The translations under genes and the position numbers were made by a program. 47,925 nucleotides of DNA, taken from the NCBI RefSeq assembly GCF_003206645.1, contig NZ_PZJP01000001.1:69904-117828 (forward strand), given 5' to 3'. The notes below the pieces were generated by a model that did not search any database, was not told the origin of the DNA, and saw only the letters and a program-made list of their open reading frames with translations. The DNA comes from Salinicola aestuarinus. GTDB taxonomy: Bacteria > Pseudomonadota > Gammaproteobacteria > Pseudomonadales > Halomonadaceae. How positions within the stretch are numbered: position 1 is the stretch's first letter; every line of letters begins with the position of its first letter. Below, one piece after another: positions 38,369-47,878 of the stretch.

Positions 38369-40447
38369 ATGAGCCGAATCACTGCCGATCACGGGTTACT
38401 GGCGCTGAGAACCGTGCTGGCCGTCTGGCTGGCGCTCTTTCTCTCCATGCGTCTGGATCTCTATCAGCCTGCCTGGGCGATCCTGGCCGTGATGATCGTC
38501 ACCCTTCAGCCGGTCATGTTCACCGGGGGGACGCCGCCCATCGGCATCATCATCGGACGCAGCGTGGCGCGACTCTTCGGCACGCTGTTTGGCGCCATCG
38601 TGGGCCTGGTGACGATCGGACTCTTCGGTCAGCAGCCGATGCTCTACCTGCTCTTCTCCGGTGCCTGGCTGGCGTTCTGCCTGTACTGGGTGATCCTCGA
38701 GCCAGACGAGTATCTGGCCTATGTGATGATGCTCAGCGGCTATACCTCGACGCTGGTCTCCCTGACGGCCATCGGTACCGGGGTAGAAGACATCTGGTCC
38801 ATTGCCGTGGGGCGCTTCAGCGAGACGGCCCTGGGCATTGGCTGTGCCCTGATCGTGCACGTGGCGATCGCTCCGCGTTACGGGAGTCGGGCGCTGCCGG
38901 GCGCACTGTCGGCGCTCCTCTCGCAGGCCGCTGGCGAAACGCTCGCCTGCCTCGAATCCGCCCGCCCCAGAGAGCGCCGCGATGCCGAACTCAAGACGCT
39001 GCTCAATCGGCACCAGCAGTTTGAATCACTGCGCGGCCTGACTCGGCTGGAGACTCGGCGGCTGAGCCACTTCATTCCCGCGCTGGATCGTTTCGCCAGC
39101 GACAGCCTGGCGCTGATCACGGCCGTGCGCGAACTCGAGACAGCGCTGGACCGACTGCGCGAGTGCGACGACGGCGAGCACTGGCTCGAGCCGCTCAAGG
39201 CGCAGGCGATACCCCGGCTACGCGCCATCGAGTCGGCACCCGACGCCGAACCCGCCGAGCGCCAGGTACTCGACGTGTTGGACTGGGGCGACGAGCCCGT
39301 CGAGCCACGAACCCGCGCTCGCGCCGAACTGGTGCGTCAACGGCTGGGCGAGGTGCTCTCCCTGGCCCAGCACGGCCAGCGGCTGCGCCACGCCCTCGAC
39401 GACCCGGCCTCGACCCGCGTCAGGACGCTGCCGCGCAATCGGCGCCCCCGCGCCAACCACAACGAGCACTTCGTGGCCCGCTTCAATGCCTTTCGCGTCT
39501 TTATCGCCTTCGAGGCGCTGGGGGTTTTCTGGATTCACAGCGGCTGGCACTCGGGCTATCTCGCCATGATGCTGCTCGGTGTTTTCACCATGCTGTTCGC
39601 CAAGGCGCCGAACCCGGCGGCGGTGGTCTATCAGTTTCTGTGGGGCACACTCTCGGCGGTGTTCTTCGGCGGTATTCTGCTGTTTCTGGTCATGCCGGTC
39701 ATCAACGGCTTTCCGCTGCTCGCCATCGCCCTTGCCGTGCCCGTGACCATCGGCACGCTGATGACCCCTCACCTGCGCTGGTCGGCGATCGGAATGTCGG
39801 GGGCGATCACCATGATGACGCTGCTCAACCTGCACTCGACGTACAATTTTTCGCCGGCGAGCTACATCAACGGGGGGCTTGCCTCGGTCATCGGCACGAT
39901 CGCGGCGATGCTCACTTACTCGCTGCTGCGCCAGCGAAGCCCGGAAGAGCGCATCGATACGCTGATGCGCGCCTACTGGCGCGGGCTCGGACGGTTGCTT
40001 CGTGAACCCAGCCTGCCCAACCGCGCGCGCCTGGAGAGCCGGCTCTACGATCGACTCGGTCGGCTGATCGCCCTCGGTGGCAAGGACGACACCCTGCGCG
40101 AAGCGGTGGATCTGCACGCCTTGGCCCTCTGTGTCTGGCGCATCCGGCGACTCCTCCATGAACTGGGCCCGCACCGGCAGGCGCTGGCGGCCTGGCTTGC
40201 CGATATCGGCGAGCGGCTGGTGGCCCGGCCGCGCCACGACCCGGTGGTCTGGCGGGCGCTGGCCGATGAAGGCATGGCGTGGGTCGACACGCTGTACCGG
40301 GAGGCGAATCTGCCCATCGCCACCATTGGCGAGGTCGCCATGCTCAGCCATTTGATGCGCCAGGCCCCGGGCGCCCGGCTCGAGGCGAGCGGCGATTCGG
40401 CTACCGACAACCCTGCCACGCACGGAGAGACGTCACATGCTGGCTGA
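38369..40447 (+). CDS. FUSC-family inner membrane efflux protein (AaeB-like)
   Basis: 692-residue transporter of the fusaric acid resistance/aromatic acid exporter family. Two membrane blocks, about 10-165 (starting LLALRTVLAVWLALFLSMRLDLYQPAWAILAV) and 365-522 (NAFRVFIAFEALGVFWIHSGWHSG), each followed by a cytoplasmic helical part; this two-fold layout is typical. With the DUF1656 and HlyD genes it forms an AaeXAB-type efflux pump for aromatic acids or similar compounds. ATG 38369 (MSRITADHGLLALRTV) is used although no ribosome site is visible and a hairpin covers the upstream region; GTG 38339 is inside that hairpin. It overlaps the next gene by 11 nt. Confidence 0.92.
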   Translation: MSRITADHGLLALRTVLAVWLALFLSMRLDLYQPAWAILAVMIVTLQPVMFTGGTPPIGIIIGRSVARLFGTLFGAIVGLVTIGLFGQQPMLYLLFSGAWLAFCLYWVILEPDEYLAYVMMLSGYTSTLVSLTAIGTGVEDIWSIAVGRFSETALGIGCALIVHVAIAPRYGSRALPGALSALLSQAAGETLACLESARPRERRDAELKTLLNRHQQFESLRGLTRLETRRLSHFIPALDRFASDSLALITAVRELETALDRLRECDDGEHWLEPLKAQAIPRLRAIESAPDAEPAERQVLDVLDWGDEPVEPRTRARAELVRQRLGEVLSLAQHGQRLRHALDDPASTRVRTLPRNRRPRANHNEHFVARFNAFRVFIAFEALGVFWIHSGWHSGYLAMMLLGVFTMLFAKAPNPAAVVYQFLWGTLSAVFFGGILLFLVMPVINGFPLLAIALAVPVTIGTLMTPHLRWSAIGMSGAITMMTLLNLHSTYNFSPASYINGGLASVIGTIAAMLTYSLLRQRSPEERIDTLMRAYWRGLGRLLREPSLPNRARLESRLYDRLGRLIALGGKDDTLREAVDLHALALCVWRIRRLLHELGPHRQALAAWLADIGERLVARPRHDPVVWRALADEGMAWVDTLYREANLPIATIGEVAMLSHLMRQAPGARLEASGDSATDNPATHGETSHAG

Positions 40448-40652
40448 ATGGTCGTTCATGGGATTCTTGCTGCCACCGCTGGCGGTACCGGTGTTACTGG
40501 CGCTCGGCGTCTATCTGTTGCTGCGCCGGCTGTTCGTGCGGTTCGGGGTCTATCACTGGTTCTGGCAGCCGGTACTGCTGGATATCGCACTTTACGCACT
40601 GCTGCTGTGGGCCGTCCTGATGCTTGGCGGCGCACTACCGATAGCAGGATGA
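40437..40652 (+). CDS. DUF1656 small membrane protein (AaeX-like)
   Basis: 71 residues with two hydrophobic segments, about 8-30 (FLLPPLAVPVLLALGVYLLLRRL) and 45-66, separated by FVRFGVYHWFWQP; this matches the DUF1656/AaeX family found between FUSC and HlyD efflux genes. Its role in the pump is not established. ATG 40437 has GGAGAG 7 nt upstream, and the start overlaps the end of the FUSC gene. Confidence 0.9.
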   Translation: MLAEWSFMGFLLPPLAVPVLLALGVYLLLRRLFVRFGVYHWFWQPVLLDIALYALLLWAVLMLGGALPIAG

Positions 40653-40679
40653 GGATCGCTGGATGAGGACAAATCAACG

Positions 40680-41624
40680 ATGAACTGGCCCACCGGACTT
40701 CGCAAAACGGTTCGATTGCTGCTGACGCTGCTGCTTGTCGCCGCGGCCATCGTCGCCGTCGCCGAGATATGGGATCACTACATGCACGATCCCTGGACAC
40801 GTGACGGGCGCATCCGCGCCGACGTGGTCAACCTCGGCACCGATGTCGCCGGGCTGGTCGACGGTATCGAGACTCATGACAATGACTACGTCGAGAAGGG
40901 TGACGTGCTGTTCACCATCGACAAGCGGCGCTACCAGCTCGCCCTCGACGATGCCCAGGCGTCGCTCAACCAGCTCGAGCAGCAGCGCGACGAGGCCCAG
41001 GCAGCCAACAGCCGGCGCCAGCGGCTCAACGACTATGTCTCGCAGGAGAACCGTGACAATGCCCGCTTCAGCCAGGCCAGCGCCGAGGCAGCGGTGCGTG
41101 CCGCCAGAGTGAAGGTCGAGCGTGCCCAGCTCGACCTGGAACGCGCGACGGTGCGTGCACCGGTCGACGGCTACGTCACCAATCTGCTGCTACGGCCGGG
41201 CCAGTACATCAGCGTCGGTACGCAGGCGCTGACGCTGGTGGATGCCAACTCGTTCTATGCGCTCGGCTACTTCGAAGAGACCAAGCTCGACAGCATCGAG
41301 ATCGGCCAGCCGGTACGAGTCCAGCTGCTCGCGAGCGACGCGCCGATCTGGGGCCATGTCGACAGCTACGCACGCGGCATCAGTGACGGCAGCCTGGGCA
41401 ATCAGAACAGCGGCCTCGCCAACGTCAACGCCTCCTTCGACTGGGTCCGGCTGTCTCAGCGTATCCCGGTCCGCATCGCCCTCGACGACATCCCCGAAGG
41501 GACCAAGCTCTCCGCCGGCCTCACCGCCACCGTCTACGTGGGTAGCGACCGTGAAGCCCGTGAAGAGGCGCCCGACTGGTGGCTGTCGATCAAGCGCTGG
41601 TGGGAGAACCTGGTCAGCATGTAA
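40680..41624 (+). CDS. HlyD-family membrane fusion protein (AaeA-like)
   Basis: Periplasmic adaptor of 314 residues with an N-terminal anchor (about 11-29, LLLTLLLVAAAIVAVAEIW). A split lipoyl domain has VVNLGTDVAGLVDGIETHDNDYVEKGDVLFTID first and ATVRAPVDGYVTNLLLRPGQYISVG second, with a helical hairpin between (about 95-150). A beta-barrel domain follows. It links the FUSC inner membrane protein to an outer membrane channel not encoded here. A GATGAGGA word occurs twice before the start, the second copy about 8 nt from the ATG. Confidence 0.93.
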   Translation: MNWPTGLRKTVRLLLTLLLVAAAIVAVAEIWDHYMHDPWTRDGRIRADVVNLGTDVAGLVDGIETHDNDYVEKGDVLFTIDKRRYQLALDDAQASLNQLEQQRDEAQAANSRRQRLNDYVSQENRDNARFSQASAEAAVRAARVKVERAQLDLERATVRAPVDGYVTNLLLRPGQYISVGTQALTLVDANSFYALGYFEETKLDSIEIGQPVRVQLLASDAPIWGHVDSYARGISDGSLGNQNSGLANVNASFDWVRLSQRIPVRIALDDIPEGTKLSAGLTATVYVGSDREAREEAPDWWLSIKRWWENLVSM

Positions 41625-41639
41625 TGCTGCGCGTCGTGT

Positions 41640-41660
41640 CGGCGCCGTCTCGCGGCGCCG
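41640..41660. terminator. Hairpin between the convergent HlyD and chrA genes
   Basis: Stem CGGCGCCG/CGGCGCCG with loop TCTCG, in the 38-bp gap between two stops. No T tract on either side, so termination strength is uncertain. Confidence 0.5.
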
Positions 41661-41662
41661 GG

Positions 41663-42862
41663 CTAGCCCCCCGTGCCCGCGCCGACCACGACGCGGGCCA
41701 TCACCAGCAGGATCACCACGCCCCACGCCGGCCAGCGCCAGACGCTCAGCAGCAGAAAGCCCGTCAGCGCCAGCGCGAAGTCGATCGGGGCGACGACGCC
41801 ACTGCGCCAGATCGGATCGAACAGCGCCGCGCCCAGAATGCCGACCACGGCGGCGTTGCTGCCCTGGATCAGACGCTGGGCCCGCGAGGACGCGCGGAGC
41901 CGCTCCCAGTGGGGCAGCACGCCAATCAGCAGCAGCATCCCCGGCAGGAAGATCATCACCGTGGCCAGCGCCGCCGTCGCCCAGCCCGCCCCGCCGGGTG
42001 CCAGCGAGGCACCGAGATAGGCCGCGAAAGTAAAGAGCGGCCCCGGCACCGCCTGTGCCAGGCCATAGCCGGTGATGAAGGTGGGCTCCGAGACCCAACC
42101 CGGCGCGACCACCTCGCTCTGCAGCAGCGGCAGCACCACGTGGCCGCCGCCGAACACCAGCGCCCCAGCGCGGTAGAAGGCATCCGCCACGACAACGAAC
42201 CCACCGCTCCACGCCGCGGCGAGCGGCAGTCCGAGCAGCAGCGCGAGAAAGAACGCCAGCGCCGGGGCGCTCAATCGGGTAGAGAAGCCAATATCCCGGC
42301 TTTGGCTGCCCGCCGGCGCCGGCGGGCACCCGCAAAGCCCGACCGCGGCGCCGAGCACGATGGCACTGAGCTGGCCCAGCGTGCCGCCGAGCGTGACGCT
42401 GGCGAACACCGCCGCCAGCGCGATGCCTATCCGCAGGCGGTCGGGACAGAGCCGGCCGGCCATCTGCCAGACGGCATGGGCCACTACGGCAACGGCGACG
42501 AGCTTCAACCCCTGAATCAGGGCCTGTCCCCATTCGCCGCCGAGATGGGCCGCCCCCGCGGCGGCGGCCACCAACGCGATCGCTGAAGGCAGGGTGAAGG
42601 CGCTCCAGGCGATCAGTGCGCCGACCAGTCCGCCGCGGCGCCAGCCCAACGCGAAGCCGACCTGGCTGCTGGCAGGGCCGGGCAGGAACTGGCAAAGCGC
42701 AATCAGATCGGCGAAATCGCGATCGTCCAACCAGCCGCGGCGCACAACGAACGCCTCACGAAAATAGCCGAGATGCGCCACCGGCCCACCGAAGGCAGTC
42801 ATCCCGAGCAGCAGAAAGGCGCGGGCGATCTCAGCCCAGCGGTGGGAACAGGAATCACGCAC
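41663..42862 (-). CDS. chrA: Chromate efflux transporter ChrA (two-domain form)
   Basis: Membrane antiporter of 399 residues with two homologous CHR domains. First: FLLLGMTAFGGPVAHLGYFREAFV and CQFLPGPASSQVGFALGWRRGG. Second: YRAGALVFGGGHVVLPLLQSEVV and AQAVPGPLFTFAAYLGASLAPGG. It exports chromate from the cytoplasm. I chose GTG 42862 (MRDSCSHRWAEIARAF) because TGGAG lies 9 nt upstream and the first domain follows at once; the open frame to 42979 has no family sequence. It is 216 nt downstream of arsB on the same strand, so it may be part of the same metal-resistance unit. Confidence 0.92.
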   Translation of the reverse strand: MRDSCSHRWAEIARAFLLLGMTAFGGPVAHLGYFREAFVVRRGWLDDRDFADLIALCQFLPGPASSQVGFALGWRRGGLVGALIAWSAFTLPSAIALVAAAAGAAHLGGEWGQALIQGLKLVAVAVVAHAVWQMAGRLCPDRLRIGIALAAVFASVTLGGTLGQLSAIVLGAAVGLCGCPPAPAGSQSRDIGFSTRLSAPALAFFLALLLGLPLAAAWSGGFVVVADAFYRAGALVFGGGHVVLPLLQSEVVAPGWVSEPTFITGYGLAQAVPGPLFTFAAYLGASLAPGGAGWATAALATVMIFLPGMLLLIGVLPHWERLRASSRAQRLIQGSNAAVVGILGAALFDPIWRSGVVAPIDFALALTGFLLLSVWRWPAWGVVILLVMARVVVGAGTGG

Positions 42863-43078
42863 GGTCGACGACTCCAGGGACGATGGACTTCGCGGGCGGT
42901 CTCTTCGAGGGCGACCTTTTGACAGGCGATGTTTGACGGACGGCCCAGGTACAGGCGGATGCCTGCCGAGAATCGCCACGTTGAGGAAACGCTCGCGGCT
43001 CCCACTATCGCCTCTCCCTCGTGACGCGCCGATGACGTCCGAGGCGCCACCTTCTCTCGCAGGAAAGTCGGCAAGCCC

Positions 43079-44389
43079 TCAGGCGCTACCGAGCACCGGC
43101 AGCCAGAGCAGCAGCGCCACGAGGGCGGTCAAAAGGACCGGCGGCGTGATCAGCAGGCCGATCTTCATGTACTGCCCCCAGCCGATGCGATAGCCCTTGC
43201 CTGCCAGCACGTGCAGCCAGAGCAGCGTTGCCAGACTGCCGATGGGGGTGAATTTCGGTCCCAGGTCATTGCCGATCACGTTGGCGTAGATCATCAGCTC
43301 CTGGGTCATCGCCGGCAGCTCGGCGCGGTCGATCGCCAGCGCCCCGACCAGCGTCGACGGCATGTTGTTCATGATTGAGGCGACGAGTGCGGAGAGAAAA
43401 CCGGTTCCTATCGTTGCCACCGTATTCCCTTGCCCCGCCAGCCACGCGAGCGCGCGAGCACCATAGTCGGTCAGCCCTGCGTTGCCGAGCCCGTAGACCA
43501 CCAGATACATGCCGATCGAGAAGAGCACGATCTGCCAGGGGGCGCCTCTGAGCGCTGCGCTCACCGAAACGACCGCGCCCCGGCCGCACTGCCACCAGCG
43601 CCCGGCAATCGCCATCAACACGAGTGCTCCCGCGCCGGTGACCAGAGCGATGGGGATACCGAGCGGGGCGGTGACGAAATAGGCCAGGAGCAGCACAGCG
43701 AGCAGTGGAAAGGCGGCGCGAAAGACCAGCGGGTCGAGAATCGCCGAGCGTGGCGACTCGAGTGCCTCCAGTGCATAGCGCCGTGGAATTCGCCGACCGA
43801 AGGCCACCCAGAGCACCCCGAGCGTCGCCGCCAGCGATGCCAGATCGACGGGAATCATCACCGCCGCGTAGCGGTCGAAGCCGATCTCGAAGTAGTTGGC
43901 GCTGACGATATTGACCAGGTTGGAGATCACCAGCGGCAGGCTGGTGGTGTCGGCTACAAAGCCCGTGGCAATGATGAAGGCCAGTGCCGCCGGAGGCGGG
44001 AAGTCCAGACGCAGCAGGATCGCGATCACGATCGGCGTCAGCAGCAGCGCGGCGCCATCGTTGGCGAAGAACGCGGCGATCACCGCGCCCAGCACCACCA
44101 CCAGCGGAAACAGCCGATGGCCTCGTCCGCCCCCCCATCGCGCGACGTGCAGCGCCGCCCATGCGAAGAATCCCGCTGCATCAAGAATCAGCGAGATGAT
44201 GATCAGGGCCACGAAAGTGAAGGTGGCGTCCCACACGATATCCCATACCACGCCGATATCCTCGGGCTGCACGACCCCGACGGCGAGCGCCACCAGCGCC
44301 CCACCCAGCGCACTCCAGCCGATGCCCAACCCGCGAGGCTGCCAGATCACCAGAATCAGCGTGACGATGAAAATGCTCAGTGCCAGCAT
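43079..44389 (-). CDS. arsB: Arsenite efflux transporter ArsB
   Basis: Inner membrane arsenite/antimonite exporter of the ArsB/ion transporter superfamily; 436 residues, about 11-12 hydrophobic segments. Family stretches: FVALIIISLILDAAGFF, AAFFANDGAALLLTPIVI, ATGFVADTTSLPLVISNLVNIVSANYF, and NNMPSTLVGALAID with YANVIGNDLGPKFTPIGSLATLLWLH near the end. ATG 44389 begins at the first membrane span. It is the last gene in arsRCHB order, 14 nt after arsH. Confidence 0.95.
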   Translation of the reverse strand: MLALSIFIVTLILVIWQPRGLGIGWSALGGALVALAVGVVQPEDIGVVWDIVWDATFTFVALIIISLILDAAGFFAWAALHVARWGGGRGHRLFPLVVVLGAVIAAFFANDGAALLLTPIVIAILLRLDFPPPAALAFIIATGFVADTTSLPLVISNLVNIVSANYFEIGFDRYAAVMIPVDLASLAATLGVLWVAFGRRIPRRYALEALESPRSAILDPLVFRAAFPLLAVLLLAYFVTAPLGIPIALVTGAGALVLMAIAGRWWQCGRGAVVSVSAALRGAPWQIVLFSIGMYLVVYGLGNAGLTDYGARALAWLAGQGNTVATIGTGFLSALVASIMNNMPSTLVGALAIDRAELPAMTQELMIYANVIGNDLGPKFTPIGSLATLLWLHVLAGKGYRIGWGQYMKIGLLITPPVLLTALVALLLWLPVLGSA

Positions 44390-44403
44390 GAATCACGCGC
44401 CCC

Positions 44404-45156
44404 CTAGTGGCGGGTCTGGTTGACGCGTCGAGAGACCGCTTCGGCGCTCTCCACCCGTTCCGAATAGCGATCCGTCAGGTAGGCCGAGCGTCCGCGGGTC
44501 AACCACGTGAATTTCACCAGTTCCTCACAGACATCGACCACGCGGTGGTAGAGCGGCGAAGGCTTCATTCGCCCCGCGTCATCGAACTCGTCGAACGCCC
44601 GCGGCACCGACGACTGGTTGGGGATGGTGATCATGCGCATCCAGCGCCCGAGGATGCGCAGCTGATTGACCGCGTTGAAACTCTGACTCCCGCCGGAAAC
44701 TTCCATCACGGCCAGCGTCTTGCCCTGGGTCGGGCGAACGCCGCCGAGGGCCAACGGAATCCAGTCGATCTGCGCCTTCATCACGCCAGTCATGGCGCCA
44801 TGGCGCTCCGGGCTGACCCAGAGCATGCCATCGCACCACTCGGCCAGCTCGCGCAGCGTTTTCACCCGGGGATGATCCGCCTCGGCATCGTCCGGCAGCG
44901 GCAGTCCGGCCGGGTCGAAGCTTTGCACCTCGCAGCCGTACCGGCGCAGCAGACGCCCCGCCTCTTCGGAGAGCAGACGCGAAAAGGAGCGCTCGCGCAG
45001 CGAGCCATAGAGCACCAGAATCCGCGGCGGATGAACCGGGTCACCCGCGCCGGCCAGCGCCTCGAACTCGATCGGCGCCAGCGCGCCCTCATCGATATTG
45101 GGCAGGTCGTCAGGAGCGCCGGGGTGACTGGCATCGGTCGCTGGCTGATCACTCAT
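44404..45156 (-). CDS. arsH: ArsH NADPH-dependent FMN reductase / organoarsenical oxidase
   Basis: Flavoprotein of 250 residues. N-terminal extension about 1-43, then FMN loop [17 protein letters not shown] (phosphate-binding GSLRERS at 51-57), [20 protein letters not shown] and [24 protein letters not shown], all typical of ArsH. Characterised ArsH proteins oxidise trivalent methylarsenicals. ATG 45156 lies inside the end of arsC (8-nt overlap), with GGGGA 5 nt before it. Confidence 0.94.
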   Translation of the reverse strand: MSDQPATDASHPGAPDDLPNIDEGALAPIEFEALAGAGDPVHPPRILVLYGSLRERSFSRLLSEEAGRLLRRYGCEVQSFDPAGLPLPDDAEADHPRVKTLRELAEWCDGMLWVSPERHGAMTGVMKAQIDWIPLALGGVRPTQGKTLAVMEVSGGSQSFNAVNQLRILGRWMRMITIPNQSSVPRAFDEFDDAGRMKPSPLYHRVVDVCEELVKFTWLTRGRSAYLTDRYSERVESAEAVSRRVNQTRH

Positions 45157-45565
45157 GCGTGTCCCCATCGGCGTGCACGATCTCGCCATCTTCCTTGGTG
45201 AAGCGGGCGACCGGGTTGTCGAGCAGCGCCAGCACCCGCTCGGAGGGACGGCAGAGCCTCGCGCCCCTGTCGGTGACGACGATCGGGCGGTTGATCAGAA
45301 TCGGGTGGGCGAGCATGGCGTCAATCAGCGCCTCGTCCGAGCGCGCCGGGTCGTCGAGACCGAGCTCGTCGAAGGGCGTTCCCTTCTGCCGCAACAGCGC
45401 CCGGGGCGTGATCCCCATCATCGAGATCAGCTCGACCAGGCGCTCGCGGCTCGGCGGCGTCACGAGATACTCGATCACCTGCGGCGACTCGCCGGAGGCC
45501 TCGATCATCGCCAGCGCATTGCGCGAGGTTCCGCAGTCGGGGTTGTGGTAGATCACTGTTGGCAT
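45149..45565 (-). CDS. arsC: Arsenate reductase ArsC (glutaredoxin-dependent)
   Basis: Reduces arsenate to arsenite for export by ArsB; 138 residues. Catalytic Cys11 in [11 protein letters not shown], and the three anion-binding arginines at R59, R93 and R106 ([20 protein letters not shown]), each one position earlier than in the E. coli plasmid enzyme. It starts 4 nt after the arsR stop. Confidence 0.95.
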   Translation of the reverse strand: MPTVIYHNPDCGTSRNALAMIEASGESPQVIEYLVTPPSRERLVELISMMGITPRALLRQKGTPFDELGLDDPARSDEALIDAMLAHPILINRPIVVTDRGARLCRPSERVLALLDNPVARFTKEDGEIVHADGDTHE

Positions 45566-45569
45566 GCCG

Positions 45570-45938
45570 TCACTCCCGGTTCTCTTGGCGCTCGTCGTTA
45601 TCAGAAGGAAGACAGCCGCCGAGCGCTGTCAGAAAGGGGTCACAAACCTCGGAGTTGCCGTCGCAGCAGTCGCGAACCAGAAAGTTCAGCGTCTCCCGCA
45701 TGCAGCCGAGATCCGCACGGTAGACGATCGAACGGCCCTGTCGACGGGACATGACCCACCCTGCCTGCGCAAGGATCGACAGGTGCGAGGAGAGCGTGTT
45801 GTGCGGGACCTCGAGATGGCGAGCGATCTCCCCCGCCGGCAGCCCCTCGGGTTCATGGCGCACCAGCAGCCGGAAGGCCTCGAGGCGCGTGGACTGGGAG
45901 AGCGCCGCGAAGCGCTCGGTGGCAATTTTCGTTTCCAT
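45570..45938 (-). CDS. arsR: ArsR-family arsenic-responsive repressor (C-terminal Cys type)
   Basis: Winged-helix repressor of 122 residues. The DNA-binding helices are LPAGEIARHLEVPHNTLSSHLSIL (33-56). There is no ELCVCDLC-type site in the DNA-binding helix. Instead C91, C92 and C99 (RDCCDGNSEVCDPF) form a C-terminal site like that of Acidithiobacillus ArsR. ATG 45938 gives the family start (METKIATERFAALSQSTRLE); a palindromic operator covers this ATG and leaves no room for a ribosome site, so the transcript may be leaderless or the start may be further upstream. First gene of arsRCHB. Confidence 0.94.
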   Translation of the reverse strand: METKIATERFAALSQSTRLEAFRLLVRHEPEGLPAGEIARHLEVPHNTLSSHLSILAQAGWVMSRRQGRSIVYRADLGCMRETLNFLVRDCCDGNSEVCDPFLTALGGCLPSDNDERQENRE

Positions 45939-45960
45939 ATGTCGAGAATAATCGACATAT
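45937..45960. promoter_or_regulatory. ArsR operator overlapping the arsR start codon
   Basis: Perfect 9-bp inverted repeat ATATGTCGA/TCGACATAT with a 6-bp spacer (GAATAA). Two bases of the arsR start codon fall inside the arm. Position and symmetry strongly suggest autorepression. Confidence 0.75.
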
Positions 45961-46192
45961 ATCGGTAATTCAATGCCGGAACCCTCGCCTGCCGACACCT
46001 TGACGCAGCGGTCACGATTGGCGCCGAAAGGCCAGTTACGATAGTTTTCGACACTTCGTCCGTCCGCGGCCACGAGCTCGGAGGCCCTCGCGCCTGCGTC
46101 ACGGCAAGACGCCGCGCTCGCCGGCTCGCCACTCACCCACCCCTCTTCCGCCGCGTCTCGAGACACATTCCTTCATCTTTTGGGAACGAACA

Positions 46193-47878
46193 ATGACAAC
46201 GACTTCAGACCATCCCCCTTCCGACAGTCACGCCTCCGGTAGATCCGATCCGGAAACGTCAGGCAATGCCGACGGCATCCGCAAGCCCGAAGGCGCGACC
46301 AATCTGGCCGACACCGACTACATCATCGGTCAGGACAACATCGAAACCGAGGCCTTCGGCCTGCGCTTCGACCTCCACGGCAAGGTCTTCACGATCTCGG
46401 CGCTGGTGGTACTGGCGTTCGTCTTCGTCATGCTGTCGCTGCAGGATCATGTCGAGCCGCTGCTCAATGGCGTACGCAACTATCTCACCGGCAACCTGAC
46501 CTGGTTCTTTCTGCTCGCGGGCAACGTCTTCCTGCTGCTCTGCATCGGCCTCGCCCTCTCCCCGCTCGGAAGAATCCGCCTCGGCGGCCCGGATGCCCGC
46601 CCCGATCACGGCTATCTGGGCTGGTTCTCGATGCTGTTCGCCGCCGGCATGGGCATCGGCCTGGTGTTCTACGGGGTCTCCGAGCCGATGACTCACTTCG
46701 CCGCCTCGCTGGAGGGCAGCGCCGCCGCCCCCCTGGCCGGGGCGCCGGGGGACGAGCAGGGGGCGATTTCGCTCGCGCTCGCCTCGACCATTTTCCACTG
46801 GACGATGCACGCCTGGGCAGCCTACAGCGTGGTCGCACTGGCGCTGGCGCTGTTCGCCTATAACAAGGGGCTGCCGCTGACCATCCGCTCGATCTTCTAT
46901 CCGCTGATCGGCGACCGGATCTGGGGCTGGCCGGGGCACGTCGTCGATATCCTGGCGGTGTTCTCGACGCTGTTCGGGCTGGCGACGTCGCTGGGCTACG
47001 GCGCCTCTCAGGCAACAGCGGGACTGCACTATCTGTTCGGCACCCCCGACAACAGTCTCAGCATGGTCCTGCTGGTGATGACGATCACCGGTATCGCCCT
47101 GTTCTCGGTACTCGCCGGGCTCGACAAGGGCATTCAGCGTCTCTCGATGCTCAACATGGGGCTCGCCCTGATCCTGTTGGTATTCATGATCTCGGTCGGG
47201 CCGACCCTGACCATTCTCACGGACTATTTCCGCAACCTCGGCGCCTATGTCGAGCATCTCCCGGCACTGTCGATGCCGTTCGGGCGTGAGGACGAGAGCT
47301 TCAGCCAGGGCTGGACGGCCTTCTACTGGGCCTGGTGGTTCTCCTGGACGCCGTTCGTTGGCATGTTCCTCGCCCGCGTCAGCCGGGGCCGCACCGTGCG
47401 TGAGTTCCTGTTCTCGGTGCTGCTGGTGCCGACGCTGGTCACCGCACTGTGGATGACGGCGTTCGGCGAGACCGCCATCTACCAGCAGCTGATCACCGGT
47501 TTCCAGGGCGTGCAGGAGGCGGCACTCGAGATCAAGCTGTTCGTGATGCTCGATCAGCTACCGCTGGCAACGCTCACCTCGGTGGTCGGTATCGTGCTGG
47601 TGATCGTGTTCTTCGTCACCTCCTCGGACTCCGGCTCGCTGGTGATCGACTCCATTACCGCCGGTGGCAAGGTCGATGCGCCGACGTCACAGCGGGTGTT
47701 CTGGTGCCTGATCGAAGGCGCGATCGCCATCGCCCTGCTGCTTGGCGGCGGGCTCGGCGGTCTCCAGGCGGCGGCCATCTCCACCGGGTTGCCCTTCACG
47801 GTGGTGCTGTTGATCGCCTGTTACGCCGTGGTCAAAGGGCTGATGTCGGAGCCGAGGCCTGCGTCCAAACGGGGCTAA
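46193..47878 (+). CDS. BCCT-family betaine/choline/carnitine-type transporter
   Basis: Secondary transporter of 561 residues with about 12 membrane segments, importing glycine betaine or a related osmolyte. N-terminal hydrophilic tail of about 60 residues. Unwound-helix motif AAGMGIGLVFYGVSEPMTHF with the Gly-x-Gly-x-Gly seen in betaine members; the substrate box FYWAWWFSWTPFVGMFLARVSRGRTVREF; and VTSSDSGSLVIDSI near the end. The short cytoplasmic C-terminus suggests it is not an osmosensing long-tail form like BetP. ATG 46193 has GGGAACG 6 nt upstream. It is divergent from the ars operon with 254 bp between. Confidence 0.94.
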   Translation: MTTTSDHPPSDSHASGRSDPETSGNADGIRKPEGATNLADTDYIIGQDNIETEAFGLRFDLHGKVFTISALVVLAFVFVMLSLQDHVEPLLNGVRNYLTGNLTWFFLLAGNVFLLLCIGLALSPLGRIRLGGPDARPDHGYLGWFSMLFAAGMGIGLVFYGVSEPMTHFAASLEGSAAAPLAGAPGDEQGAISLALASTIFHWTMHAWAAYSVVALALALFAYNKGLPLTIRSIFYPLIGDRIWGWPGHVVDILAVFSTLFGLATSLGYGASQATAGLHYLFGTPDNSLSMVLLVMTITGIALFSVLAGLDKGIQRLSMLNMGLALILLVFMISVGPTLTILTDYFRNLGAYVEHLPALSMPFGREDESFSQGWTAFYWAWWFSWTPFVGMFLARVSRGRTVREFLFSVLLVPTLVTALWMTAFGETAIYQQLITGFQGVQEAALEIKLFVMLDQLPLATLTSVVGIVLVIVFFVTSSDSGSLVIDSITAGGKVDAPTSQRVFWCLIEGAIAIALLLGGGLGGLQAAAISTGLPFTVVLLIACYAVVKGLMSEPRPASKRG

